DNA from: Hysterangium stoloniferum
Taxonomy: Eukaryota > Basidiomycota > Agaricomycetes > Hysterangiales > Hysterangiaceae
Assembly (NCBI GenBank): GCA_015178975.1
Contig: WHVD01000023.1
Coordinates: 1-64,000 of the forward strand
Direction of reading: 5' to 3'
DNA: 64,000 nt
Shown piece after piece: positions 46,875 to 58,211 of this stretch. The translations under genes were made by a program, and so were the position numbers. Numbering within the stretch: position 1 is the stretch's first letter; each line of letters opens with the position of its first letter. The notes below the pieces were generated by a model. The model did no database searches and was not told where the DNA came from. It saw only the letters and a list, made by a program, of their open reading frames with translations.

Positions 46875-48476
46875 CAGTAGGCAACAAAACCCTTACAATG
46901 TTTTGTACTTTTTGAAAGACATGGCTATTCCTCCAGAAATAAATTCTGTAAAATGCCGAAAATATTATATAATATACTTCAACATCATACCTTCCAGAAA
47001 CGCACAGCCACAAGGCACCACATCCTTATTTGGTAAGTCCACATCACACACAAACCAATAGCTCATTGTAAGGGTTTTGTTGCACACATTTTTAAAGTTC
47101 AAAATGGGTCCTAGTCATGTGACTTTGTTTATAAAGTTCAACAAAGTCATGTGACCACTCTTCCTCAATGTATATAAGATGAAAGCAACCAGTTAGAATC
47201 CCACAATCACCCTACTCACAATGGAAAAGCTCTCCTCCAGCCAAATCCAACATGTTCTTACTCTACTTGACTCTGGCATTTCTGGAGCTCAAATATGTTA
47301 CCAAACTCATCTCAGCAGTGCCACCATTAGTCGTATTCACTCTGAGCATCACCCTGACCTCCTCAAATGCTCTGGTGGCCATCCTACAAAGCTTACCACA
47401 GCCAATATTGCCTATGCTAGAAGAATAATTTGCATGGGGAAGGTTGATAATGCCACACAGGCAACCAAGAGACTTATAGACATCATCAACACTCCTATTA
47501 CTTCACAAACAGTGTGTCACCACCTCAAAACCATAGGCATGAGGGCTGTGGTAAAGAGAAAAAGGCCACTTCTCAAACCTCATCATCGGAAATCTCGATT
47601 GGAGTTTGCAGAAAGGGATTTGGAATGGACCCTGGAGGACTAAAAGAGGGTCATATGGTCTGATAAGACTAAGATTAATAGGCTGGGATCAGATGGAAGG
47701 AAAAATGTGTGGAAAAATGTGGGTGAGGGGTTAAATGATAGGTTAGTAGAGGGAACAGTCAAGTTTGGAGGAGGAAACCTAATGATGTGGGGATGCATGG
47801 GCTGGGATGGGATTGGGTTTGCAACCAAAATTGATGGGAGGATGGATGCTGAGCTTTATGTGGAGATCCTGGATGATGAACTCCAGCAAACCCTCAAATA
47901 TTACAACAAAACAGTGGCTGACATTGTGTTTCAACAAGACAATGACCCCAAACACACCAGCAAAAAGGCCCAGAAATGGTTCACTGACCATGATGTTACA
48001 GTCCTCAAGTGCCCTGCACAATCTCCTGACATGAATCCTATTGAACATCTGTGGAATCATGTCAAAAAGAAGCTGGGGGAGTATGAACAGCCTGCAAATA
48101 GTGTTCATGAACTGTGGGAAAGAGTGCAGAAGCTGTGGGAAGAGATTCCAAAGGAGGAGTGTCAGAGGCTTATTGAGAGTATGCCTAGAAGACTTGCAGC
48201 AGTGATTAGAGCAAAGGGGGGCCATACTAAATACTAATTTCTTGTAATAATAGTCTCAAAATAGTGTGCAACAAAACCCTTACAATGAGCTATTGGTTTG
48301 TGTGTGATGTGGACTTACCAAATAAGGACATGGTGCCTTGTGGCTGTGCATTTCTGGAAGGTATGATGTTGAAGTATATTACATAATATTTTCAGCAATT
48401 TACAGAATTTATTTCTGGAGGAATAGCCATGTCTTTCAAAAAGTGCAAAACATTGTAAGGGTTTTGTTGCCTACTG
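46875..48476 (+). mobile_element. Tc1/mariner element A
   Basis: 1602 bp, flanked by TA on both sides (46873-46874, 48477-48478). The terminal inverted repeats are about 215 bp long and very similar (roughly 95 percent by eye), so insertion is recent. Each end begins CAGTAGGCAACAAAACCC, and about 190 bp further in carries the same word in inverted orientation (AGGGTTTTGTTGCAC at 47070-47085; GTGCAACAAAACCC at 48266-48279). The transposase lies between. It sits inside the DIRS-like element. Confidence 0.95.
47221..48237 (+). pseudogene. Tc1-type DD34E transposase, one in-frame stop
   Basis: A frame of 338 codons that is open except for one TAA at 47641-47643. N-terminal helix-turn-helix pair (SSSQIQHVLTLLDSGISGAQ, SSATISRIHSEHHP). 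Catalytic residues: Asp in IWSDKTKIN, Asp in VFQQDNDPKH, Glu in DMNPIEHLWNH, with 34 residues between the last two. C terminus RLAAVIRAKGGHTKY. The stop falls where the related transposase of element B has Gln (DDQKRVLWSD), so a C to T change of a CAA codon would explain it. Encodes a cut-and-paste transposase; probably dead but mobilisable in trans. Confidence 0.92.
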
Positions 48477-48479
48477 TAT

Positions 48480-50275
48480 ACAAGTACATAGCGAGCGAAC
48501 AAGGGGCTGGACGCTACTCTCGGGGCTTCACCCCAGCGGAGCTAGAGCAGATCATCGGCCCATTTCAGACCTCCCCAATGGGCCTCATCCCAAAACCAAA
48601 CTCCAACACTTACCGCCTAATCCAAGACCTTTCCTTTCCCCGGGGAGACCCAGAATACCCTTCCATAAACAGTGGAATAAATTCAGACAACTTCCCCACA
48701 GAGTGGGGCACCTTTGCGGACGCCACAGCACTAATCTTATCCTTACCGGAGGGCTGCGTAGTGGCCACATTCGACATCTCTGCCGCCTACAGAGTGACCC
48801 CCATAAGACCAGATCAACAGAACACTTGCTGCATTTTGTGGGACGGCTTGGTATACGTTGACTGAGCAGTAGCATTTGGTCTGGCCTCCAGCACTGGAGT
48901 TTTTGGCAGCATTGCAGATATGCTGATAGCACTGTATCGGAAGGCAGGCTTCGGACAGCTACTCAAATGGGTGGACGACTTCCTAGCCATTCGCCTTCCA
49001 GGTCAGATTTGGACAGAAGAGGACTTCATCACCTTGTCTGCCCAATTCGGGGTCCCATGGAGCAGAAGCAAAACACGACCATTTGCAACAGTGCAGAAGT
49101 ACATCAGCTTCCTATGGGACTTGAACTCCAAGACAGTTGCTGTGCCACCAGAGAAACTACGCGCAACCCTCACCTTGATCGTGCAGTGGATGACAGAGGG
49201 CACGCAGTTCTCAGCAAACGAGGCAGAGAAGCTACATGGGAAGTTGGTGCACTTATTGGCCATCTTCCCATGGATCAGGCCCTTTCTCCGGTCCATCGCA
49301 GCATTCGGAAACGGTTTTCATTCTCGCAGAGCACACCTACTGCCAACCCCATCAGTGCGAGCGGATCTCTCCTGGATCCAGTACATACTCCGGCATCTGC
49401 CAAACGAACTCCCAATTCCATCACCCGACGTAGTAGACATCGGCTGGTGGGGAGATGCCAGCTCATCCTACGGGATAGGCGTCATCGTCGACTGCCATTG
49501 GGCTGCCTGGAAATGGGCTCCCAGTTTCAAAGTCGGCCCTTGCTGCGAGTGCGATATTGGGTGGGCAGAAGCGGTAGCAGTAGAGCTGGGCCTGAGATTG
49601 GCACTGCAGAATGGCTTGCTGCGCCATCAACTCCCTTCTCATTCAACATTCTTGGTGTGCTCCGACAACAGTGGGGTAGTCACCGTTATAAACAAGGGTC
49701 GTTCTCGCAGCAAGGAGACAAACAAGGTCCTAAAAGAGATTTACCGCCTACTAGCCACCCACCAAATAGATTTGAAAGCCATTTACATACCCTCAAGAGA
49801 CAACGTGTCGGATGTTATAATTAGTCGTGACAATGATGGAAAACGCTACACACGTTTAGACCTGCCATCTGCAAAGACAGCCAAAGTCGGAGAGATTCAG
49901 GCAGTATTTATTACGGACCAACAGGGAGTCTGCCCGATTGATGCCTTGATCAATTTAGCCAAGGTTGTTCCAGCAGGGCCAGACGATCCTTTATTTTGCT
50001 GGCAAGACAACAAGGGAGAGGTCAGACCAATAGTTAAAAAGGCAGCACTCCACCGGATTAATTCAGTCCTCCAGGCTTGTGGATGGGGAACAACCTTTGG
50101 CCACTCTTTCCGCATTGGCGGCGCCTCCTTCTTCTTAGCGCAAGGAGTTGATCCCGAGATAGTACAACTAGCGGGCAGATGGAAGTCCTTAGCATACGAA
50201 ACATACATAAGGGCCTTCGAGCAAATTGCATCACGGCACATATCGAACCTGTCTGCCAGAAATGCGGCTGCCTAG
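48480..50275 (+). pseudogene. DIRS-like RT, RNase H and tyrosine recombinase region
   Basis: RT: NTYRLIQDLSFPRG, VVATFDISAAYRVTPI and LLKWVDDFLAIRLPG (catalytic VDD). RNase H: WWGDASSSYGIGVIVD, FLVCSDNSGVVTVINKG, IYIPSRDNVSD. Recombinase: DPLFCWQDNKG, FGHSFRIGGASFFLAQGV (HxxR) and GRWKSLAYETYIR (catalytic Tyr). The recombinase is not of full length. Broken. Confidence 0.88.
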
Positions 50276-50430
50276 GTTGGGTGAGCGGTGTAGTCTCGCC
50301 ACGGTAGTAGGCAGGCCTTTTGCGGGTGAGCGGCGAGTCTTCCCACGCACACGCGGAGAGCTAATGCTCTTCCTCTACCCAACCACTCAGCTCTTCACTA
50401 TCTAGTCCGTAATAGTCGACGCTGGATCAG

Positions 50431-50724
50431 CTTTATCTCATAATTTTCTCTTAATTTTCTTTGAATTTATTAATATTTTCACGAATTTATTGTATTTTTA
50501 TTATATTTTTATTGTGAAATATAGGCTCTATTCCTTTTAACTTCGCATAATAATAGCATATATGAACTCATATTATGCTATTATATCTTAGTTAATTTAT
50601 TATAATTTTTAACTAATTATTTATATTTTATTTACTTAGTTATTACCTTTCAGCGCCTTGCTGCAGCCTAGTTTGCGCATTTTGGAGTCATGTGACTTAT
50701 TAGATAAGCCTCCAGTGTCGGGAT
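50431..50724. other. AT-rich spacer
   Basis: Very AT-rich (for example TTTTTATTATATTTTTATTG near 50510) with no coding content; may include the 3' terminal region of the DIRS-like element. Confidence 0.35.
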
Positions 50725-50850
50725 GTCACAAAGGTCATGAATGTGACTAACCGAGTCACACAAGTCACGAATGTGACTACTCGAGTCACACAAGTCACGA
50801 TTGTGACTACCCGAGTCACACAAGTCACGAACATGACTACCCGAGTCATT
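50725..50850. repeat. Minisatellite with GTCAC/GTGAC inverted words
   Basis: About four units of 30 bp of the form GACTACYCGAGTCACACAAG followed by TCACGAATGT. Each unit has GTCAC and GTGAC in inverted arrangement, so it could form short hairpins. Confidence 0.85.
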
Positions 50851-51720
50851 ATTAGATTCTGCCGACTCATCGTTTGCTTCCGTCCTGGGACCGCGGCCTT
50901 GAACCTTCATAAAGAGGTTACAACCCTTGTCTCAGAGAAGAGAATCACATGATAGACAAAGGGTAAATAATGAGTAGAATATGAGGTCATTATGATCTCA
51001 CTAATGACCTCATAAACTAAATAGTTAGCTAATCATTGAGTTATCAAAATGTATATAAGGAGGGCCAAGTTTCCAATAAAACCAATCTATCTCTCACATA
51101 TTTTACAGTACAGCACAGAAGCTTACCTCATCATCCTAAGGACAATGATAGCCTTAGTCTGATACACTCACTGCAAGCACCTACACTTGCAGCATCTTGA
51201 ATCTTTGTCAGCAACTCTTGGACTTAGCTAATCATCTAAGTTCCCCAGCCTCACAGCTACCCTTTAGGCTTATTAATTAGATAATAAACCTAATAAGTAT
51301 CTAAGTATTCTTACTGAAATCCCTGCCAATACTAGATTACTCAAGGCCCAGCCCTAAGTTTATTGAATTAATCAAGTACAAGCACTCAGATAATCCAATA
51401 CATATTATTTTCTCTATTAATAAATTATTTAACACATTGTAAATAACTATTAATAGTTACAAATAAGCATACAAGAATCCAAAGCTCTTATATCAAGTCT
51501 CTGCCAAGTTACTGCACATATATTCAGCTTCCAGCCCCTATTCTCAAGGAATAGTTCTTTTATTTGCTAAAAGAGTCATCACTACACAGTTCTATTGAAC
51601 CTTTCAATAATCAAAATAAGCATTGATTTGAGTTGTTTAAGCTTCATAGTGCAGCTCATTAATCTATCAGTATTTAAATTACTGGACCTTTACTTGTTTT
51701 ATTGTTGAAGCTCTGTGACA
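50851..51720 (+). repeat. Possible LTR or decayed repeat, family unknown
   Basis: Has a TATATAAGG (51053) followed by CCAATAAAACC (51075), and ends near GCTCTGTGACA (51710-51720), while TGTCACAAAGG is at 50725. This would fit an LTR of about 1 kb starting with the minisatellite, but no target duplication is seen. No gene in it. Confidence 0.3.
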
Positions 51721-52287
51721 CTATAGCATATATTGAGCTATCTAAGAGAATGCCCTGAATACATTACAATAGTTAAGATGACTAAGAGAGAATGGAATTA
51801 ACCCTACAGTATGATTCCAAAGGGTGGTTAACAAAGTAATGAGTTAGAAGAGATGCCTATATGAGTAAGGTGAGGTGTGAGTAGTTGCTGATAATAGTTC
51901 GAGCTTTGACTATGCAGTATGAAGCTAGAAGGTTGTTGCAAGTTCTAGTTGAAAGCCATTCAAGATGGCTGAGATGATACCCCAGTCACAGCTTGCAGGA
52001 CACTTAAAAAAGGGTGTCTGGGCAAGTCATGGTTGCAGTAAAAGTGTCTGAGTTTGTAGTTATGTCCACTAGTGTACATAGGTGTGACAGTATGTAAGTA
52101 CTCATAAGGTCTATGTACCCACAGGTGTACATAGATCTTTGAACTGATATAAACACATGTGATCAAAGAATTAGACCATTTTAAAAATAGTAGAAAATAA
52201 GGAAGAACTATAGGGAATGTAGTCTGATAAGATGTTTACATTCCCATGAAAAGGGTACCTCTCACAGTGCTCCCCAGTTCAAAGAGC
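51721..52287 (-). repeat. Decayed LTR of element-D type
   Basis: On the minus strand it matches the middle of the LTR at 55055-55690: GACTTGCCCAGACACC, then a stretch ending GACTGGGGTATCATC, and CCCTACAGTATGATT on the plus strand near 51803. Ends not resolved. Confidence 0.6.
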
Positions 52288-52289
52288 TA

Positions 52290-53889
52290 CAGTGGCTTCC
52301 AAAACTGTCCCAATGTTTTGGTAATTCTCAATAAATACTTTATAACCTACCAAATAAATTCTTTAAAATAGTGAAATTATTCTCACATATACCTTAGCAT
52401 ACTAGCCTTGATATACCCAAATATTACATAATATAGATGGATATTGGTGTCACAGTGAATATTTAAAAATGACCAATCATTGGGACAGTTTTGCAACCCT
52501 CTCTTTTCACACATTTCATTATATCATATTATATTCTAGAGGGCCAGGAAAATTACAGGAAAATCCATGTGATATCTATTTGATGTTCTAATTAATATGT
52601 GACATGAAATGTCACATTTTAACTATCATTCTTATCATTAAAGCTATTTCCCCTCTCAAAAGAGAACAAGCCATCTCCCTCCTACAAAATGGACTCTCCA
52701 ATAGGAATGTAGCCTCTACAACAGGTCTTAGCAAATCTACTATCAGTAGAATGGCTCAGGAGATAGAGATAGACAAAGAAAACCTGAAAGGAGGATGTCC
52801 ATCCAAGCTTTCTCCTACTGACCAAAGGAGGATCAGATATCAAATCACCTCTGGCAAACTAGATAATGCTGTCCAGGCCACACACTACATTAATTCCATC
52901 AATAAATATCATGTCGCACCCAAAATAGTCAGAAGGACCTTGAAACAGCATGGTTTCAAAGCTGTAGTCAATGCAAAAAGACCTTTGCTCAAGGCTCAAC
53001 ATAGAAAGGCCAGGTTAAGCTTTGCCCTCAAGTACCAAAACTGGACTGTGGATGATCAGAAAAGGGTCTTGTGGTCTGATGAGACCAATATCAATAAGAT
53101 TGGGTTAGATGGACATCAATATGTGTTGAAGAAAGCTGGAGAACCACTTTCTGATAGGACAACCCAACTTACAGTCAAGTATGGAGATGGAGATATCATG
53201 GTGTAGGGCTGTATGGGTTGGAATGGAGTGGGAATGCTTGCAGAGATTGAAGGAAGGATGGATTCTGCACAATATGTGGAGATCCTGGCTCAGCATTTGT
53301 CCCAGAGCATTGAAGATTTGGATATTCCAGCAGATGAGGCCATTTTCCAGCAGGATAATAACCTAAACACATATCCAAGATGGCACAAAAATGGTTTTTT
53401 GAAAATCATATTCAGGTGTTAGACTGGACAGCACAGTCTCCTGACCTGAATCCCATAGAACATCTTTGATTCCACCTGAAGAAACAGCTCCAGAAATATC
53501 CTTCACCATTAAAGGGAATTTAGGGGTTATAGGAGAGGGTGAAGTGGAATGGGCAAAGATTGAGCCTCAGAAGTGTCAGGAACTGATTGAAAATATGCCT
53601 AGAAGACTTGATGCTGTAATAAAGCCTAAGGGAGGCCATACAAAGTACTAGAATAATAAGATATCTGATTCAAAAAGGGTGGTTGCAAAACTGTCCCAAT
53701 GATTGGTCATTTTTAAATATTCACTGTTACACCAATATCCATCTATATTATGTAATATTTGGGTATATCAAAGCTAGTATGCTAAGGTATATGTGAGAAT
53801 AATTTCACTATTTTAGAAATTTTATTTGGTAGGTTATAAAGCATTTATTGAGAATTACCAAAACATTGGGACAGTTTTGGAAGCCACTG
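52290..53889 (+). mobile_element. Tc1/mariner element B
   Basis: 1600 bp flanked by TA (52288-52289, 53890-53891). Inverted repeats of about 210 bp begin CAGTGGCTTCCAAAACTGTC. Each end has an inner, inverted copy of the terminal word (GGGACAGTTTTGCAACCC at 52482-52499; GGTTGCAAAACTGTCCC at 53681-53697). A different family from element A but the same end architecture. Confidence 0.95.
52604..53651 (+). pseudogene. Tc1-type transposase of element B, decayed
   Basis: The first 200 codons are open: helix-turn-helix region (KREQAISLLQNGLSNRNVAS, STISRMAQEI), first catalytic Asp in VLWSDETNIN. A TAG at 53204-53206 stops the frame where relatives have Trp in a WGC motif. Beyond it the likeness goes on (GCMGWNGVGM, IFQQDNN, SPDLNPIEHL) with a frameshift near 53400 and further stops. 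C terminus RRLDAVIKPKGGHTKY. Inactive. Confidence 0.92.
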
Positions 53890-55054
53890 TATGTCAGATG
53901 AAGTCCTGAAGAACATTGGGGACTCCTCCCCAAGCCTCTTGAGATGAACCTCCCAGGTGCAGAATGGCCTGAGCCCAATTTGCATATTTGATCCTAATGA
54001 TGAAATGATGTCTTGTAGGTCTGTGCTGTGGTGACCTGTTACGACCATGTCACAACCCGATGGACCCCGAGGTTATCGCTGCCTATCAATGTTTCAAGTT
54101 AGTGTTCAAGTCACTGCATCAGAAACTGTTGGACCCCTGACGCTGATGTATGCTTTCATGGTGATCAAACTCTGTTTATGCCCCCGTCAAATTATACTTG
54201 TACTATCTGGTTAAACTCTGATATGTCCCTTTTTATTATGATGATCTGTTCTACTCTATGTTTCACATATGTCTATATATACTTGTAACCCTCAGACTAT
54301 TTCCTTTTCTTGTAATTCTGCTCTTGGTTATTTCACAGCCTCCGAACTAATCGTAACCTTCCCATTCCTAGTCAAGCTTATTTGTCAATACCATTTCCGC
54401 TCTTCTCCTAGTTAGTATTTTCTAGACGCCAAATATTTGTATATGAACCTGCTGTAGTTGTAGTTACTAGGCAATCAGAATATCGACTCAGAATACCCTC
54501 TTACACTTCTAGAAGCCTTATACTAAGTATCCCGCTATCTGCCTTCGCATGCGCTCACCCACTCTCAGTCCCCGACCCCTTGGCCCGACACTTGACTTAT
54601 CCTTCAGTTCCGATCGGTAACTCACCGAGAGGTACTCGTTAGGACTAGTCGTTGCCCATCTGAAATTTAAGGACACCTGACGGATATTTGCGAGGGTGCA
54701 GCACATAAGCTGAAGCCAAGTCCTTCCGATCGGTCCCCGTCGGCCTACTGACATTAGTCAGTTTTCAGTTCTTAACATGACCATACAATGATTCCTGAAT
54801 GGAGTGTATGGCAGAGACCCAGCATCCATAAGCTTTTGCCTTGTCTGAATAATAGGCTTGATGTGATCAATGGGGTCTGTTGTGATTTGGGCAATAAGAG
54901 GAGGTCAAGGTGAAGAATGCACCACCATATGTGAAGAGGAGGCCAGGGGCAGTGGAGTCCCAGAAGATGGCTGCCATAACTCTGTGATCACATTGGTAGG
55001 GTGAAGTTCAGACATGCTCGATTCTGGTGAGATCTTCTCAAGTAGATCTACAAG
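53890..55054 (-). mobile_element. Decayed retroelement interior on the minus strand
   Basis: Pieces at 53890-54036 and 54783-55054 (ISSLGSNMQIGLRPF; LVDLLEKISPESSMSELHP) look like parts of one decayed ORF, split by the solo LTR at 54037-54777. They may be an LTR-element gag; no firm domain. Low support. Confidence 0.3.
54037..54777 (+). repeat. Solo LTR of the E/F type
   Basis: 741 bp, TGTTACGACCATGTC to TTCTTAACA, with perfect target duplication TGACC (54032-54036 and 54778-54782). Similar to the LTRs of elements E and F along much of its length. Shared LTR block at 54695-54722. Confidence 0.92.
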
Positions 55055-55690
55055 TGTGAGAGGTATTGCAAAATACATTCTGAAATATAGTCTGGACAGA
55101 CCCACACTATATTTCAATTATTATTTATATTTTTCTCTTTATTTTATCACATGCATATATTAGTTCGATGATCTATGTATCCCTATGGTATATAGACTCT
55201 TGTGGGCACACACATACTAGACCTATGTACTCTAATTAGAACTCAGACATCTTTTACCCCATAACCACAACTTGCCCAGACACCCACTTAATGTCTGTAA
55301 GTTGTGATTGGGGTATCATCTTGACTGTCATGGATGGACTTCAACTATTAGCGCAATCACCGTTTTGAACTACATTAGTCAAAACTTGAACCATTATCTT
55401 GATCTGCACAGATTGCACCCACACTACCCTGCTTGTTCAACTCTCTTATTATTTCCTTAATCATTAGAGCTGTTGTTCATAATCATACTGTAGAGTCGAT
55501 TCTTCTCACAGTTGTCTTAGCTATCTATTCGGTACTTAAGATAACTAATCCTTTCCATTGTATTGAACTTAGACAGTCAATACACATTTTGTCTGTATTA
55601 GACTTAAATAATCAATACTTTGTTGTGTTGTACCTAAACAGTTGATATTATTTGTATATAGAACAGTTAGAACTCTCACAACTCTTCACA
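55055..55690 (+). repeat. 5' LTR of element D
   Basis: 636 bp, TGTGAGAGGTATTGC to ACTCTTCACA. Directly followed by the leader and gag. The copy at 62459-63057 is a close relative. Confidence 0.85.
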
Positions 55691-55760
55691 GTGGTGATCT
55701 GGGGTGGACCGTTCTTTTCCTATGAAGAAAACCTTACTGTTCAACTGTTAATTTTTAAAC

Positions 55761-57592
55761 ATGCAAATGACTGCAGGTAAGAACCAAACACTGAGGTCTT
55801 CAACAACCCCAAGCAGTTCAATACCTCATCAGAGACCTGCTAGTCTGGAACCACCCCGTAACGTCACCATGAGGAAGTCTTCATTGACTTTTCAAGGATC
55901 AGCCCCTCCTGAGGATTCCCCCAGAGTAGCAGCTGGATCGTCAATGAATACCCTCCCCGATCCACCTGAGGAACATTTGCCAACCAGGCAGTTGAGCACC
56001 CCTGGAGTTAATGTTGAGCCTATCCAAGCACCCGAGCCCATTCTTGCATTCCCACCAAGACAGGTTATCCTTAAGCAGTTCCTTGGGGATCATATGGTTT
56101 ATGCTGAGCCTATCCTATCGATAAGAAGTGGGACACATACTACACTGATCGAATCTCTGCTGATCAGCTTACTCCTTTGTGGAAGAGTATGAAACAGATT
56201 ACCCTTCTTTACTGGCAACGGTAGCAGGCTGGTTAGGTCATTATCAGGCCATCTTATCGGCACGGGATTTATTGATGCAACCAGGAACCCTTGAGGATCT
56301 GACCCAATTGATTCCCGAATGGTTGAGTGATGTTACATCCACTATGGAAGGGGGAAGAATGATTTTCAAGTGGGAAGTGTTCTCTCTATTTCTTGAAGTG
56401 CTTCACACACATGATGACGTGCTGCAAATCCTTCATGTCCTGCTCGGTGGGGATCATGTTGTCCCCAAGGTTGACTCCCAGTACATTTACATTCAAATGA
56501 TGGAGGAGTCTCTTAACGGAGTCATGCCAAATGTGTCATTCACATACTTCACTAGGGGGCCAGTTAAAGCGAAATCAGGGCAGACTCGATAAGATGGTTT
56601 TGGAGGTGCTCCACCCCCTATAATAATTTGATTCAAGTACCTGATTCATCTCTCTCCACAACTAATTCATTTGTTCACAACCTAAATGGGTCTCCTGACA
56701 CTTGTTTCCTCTGTTTACTCAATTGTCCTGTAATTTTGAAGGATTTCCCATTGGATATGAGGATGCAAGTGATAGATCACCTTCAGGAAAAGAGAATTGA
56801 AGTCTGCACTCCATTTCATCAACCTCAGCCGTGTCGGCTTCTGAATACGACTGAAATTGAGAGACGAATCGTGATGGAGCCCAGCCCCACATCTCACCAG
56901 GGGAGTCATCACTCTCATGTCATGTTCGAAAGAGCTTCGAATAGCCCTGACTTCTGCAATGAACTGCCTGCAGTTAGGAACTGATCAGCTGCCACTAAAG
57001 GTCAACCATCCTTCTCAACTGCGTTTGTTGAAGGGATAGCAGGTCAGATATACAGTTGAGGATCACAAGACCAGGACGAAACTCACTGACCACTGCCTAT
57101 CAAGTCCAACCCCTTTACCGCACCTGGAGAGGAGCCAAGCAACTCGTCTGGGAGCTCAGATAGCTCCTATAGTAACTGGCACCAGGATGTGGGGGGCACG
57201 ACCCCCAGGACTCCTTGATTTATAAACCACCCCAGCTTCCGAAGTGATGACTTACCTAAGGAGAAGGCGCTCACTCTTAACATGAACGACATCAAGATCA
57301 AATGGTCTGACCTCCCTGAATACGATGGGAGTCATTCCAAGGCTTTGGAGTACATCCTTGATATTATGAGCCTTTCAGAAATATCAGATTCGATGAGTTC
57401 CCTGTTGGGAGTCGCTCTGCCCAGACAACTCACGGGTAATGCAAAGATCTGGTGGAGCACCCTAGACCATGAGCATTGCACTGAATTCAGTCAATCTCAT
57501 GGATCTTTCCTTTGGGGCATCATTGAAGGTTTACTAGGGACCAGGTGGCATGAATCTCTTGTGATTGAATGGGAAGAAATGAGTGTGAAGGG
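55761..57592 (+). pseudogene. Element D gag, N-terminal part
   Basis: Starts MQMTAGKNQTLRSSTTPS. Polar, Pro/Ser-rich N terminus, then helical segments (ATVAGWLGHYQAILSARDLL; LEVLHTHDDVLQILHVLLGG) and a capsid-like piece at 57282-57592 (IKWSDLPEYDGSHSKALEYI, LTGNAKIWWSTLDHEH). Broken; ended by the insertion of an LTR at 57594. Confidence 0.75.
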
Positions 57593-57593
57593 T

Positions 57594-58209
57594 TGATAGA
57601 TTCTGACTGTTCAATATATGAGGAATATTGATTACTTGAGTACTACTAACCAGTATTGACAGTTCTGTACAATACTACGGATTACTAGACTGACAGTACT
57701 CGTAGGGAAACACGCTACACATCACTAGAGCAACTGTACAGTTGCTTGTGATGGTTAGAACGAGAGAGTAGAAGAGTTGACCATTGCAGTAAAATTCACA
57801 GCAAGATATAAGAGAGATAACCAGTGAGAGACTGGATATCTAAATAGAATGAGAACAGTGGGAGTCGACTACAGTGTCGACTAGCGCAAAGACCTGACTG
57901 AGGGACTCGACCTTCGCGGTTCGAGTCCAGAAACTGTTAGTAAGTTAAAAGACACTACCTTTATAGGTAGCTGAGATGTTACCCTTTACACCTCTCGCTA
58001 TTCGACATCTGGGTCGCTACGAGGTGGTGTCTGTTGGGTAAAAAAGGTCTGAGTTTCTATTTGGCACTGAGTGCGCCCATAAGTATACACAAAGCTTTGA
58101 ACTAAAGAATTAACGGTATGCTCGAAAGGCATAATGAATAAAAGAAAGGAAATAAAAGGTAGATAATAAAGTAATATAATGTGTCTAATATTCAATGGTC
58201 TGATCATGA
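57594..58209 (-). repeat. Element-D-type LTR inserted into gag
   Basis: Plus strand starts TGTGAAGGGTTGATAG, the reverse of a D-type LTR tail, preceded by ATGAG (57589-57593). Its other end is cut by the Tc1 piece at 58212. A second ATGAG-type edge is found by the minus-strand gag piece near 59168. Confidence 0.7.
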
Positions 58210-58211
58210 TA

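Larger units (their letters stand above)
44880..50430 (+). mobile_element. DIRS-like tyrosine-recombinase retroelement, broken
   Basis: Order: gag-like region (45076-46680), RT and RNase H (about 48500-49800), tyrosine recombinase C-terminal part (about 49830-50275). It is interrupted by a Tc1 element (46875-48476). RT-RNase H followed by a tyrosine recombinase instead of integrase is diagnostic of the DIRS/Ngaro group; the Ngaro type is likely since it is the one reported from basidiomycetes and no methyltransferase is seen. Terminal repeats could not be found by eye, so both ends are approximate. Broken, with several breaks. Confidence 0.85.

Noticed and set aside
44880-50430. DIRS element termini as inverted or split direct repeats
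   Set aside because: Only weak short matches between the two ends by eye, not enough to call repeats.
57890-57945. tRNA-like GGTTCGAGTCC (B-box-like)
   Set aside because: No acceptor stem or D arm around it; it lies within decayed LTR sequence.
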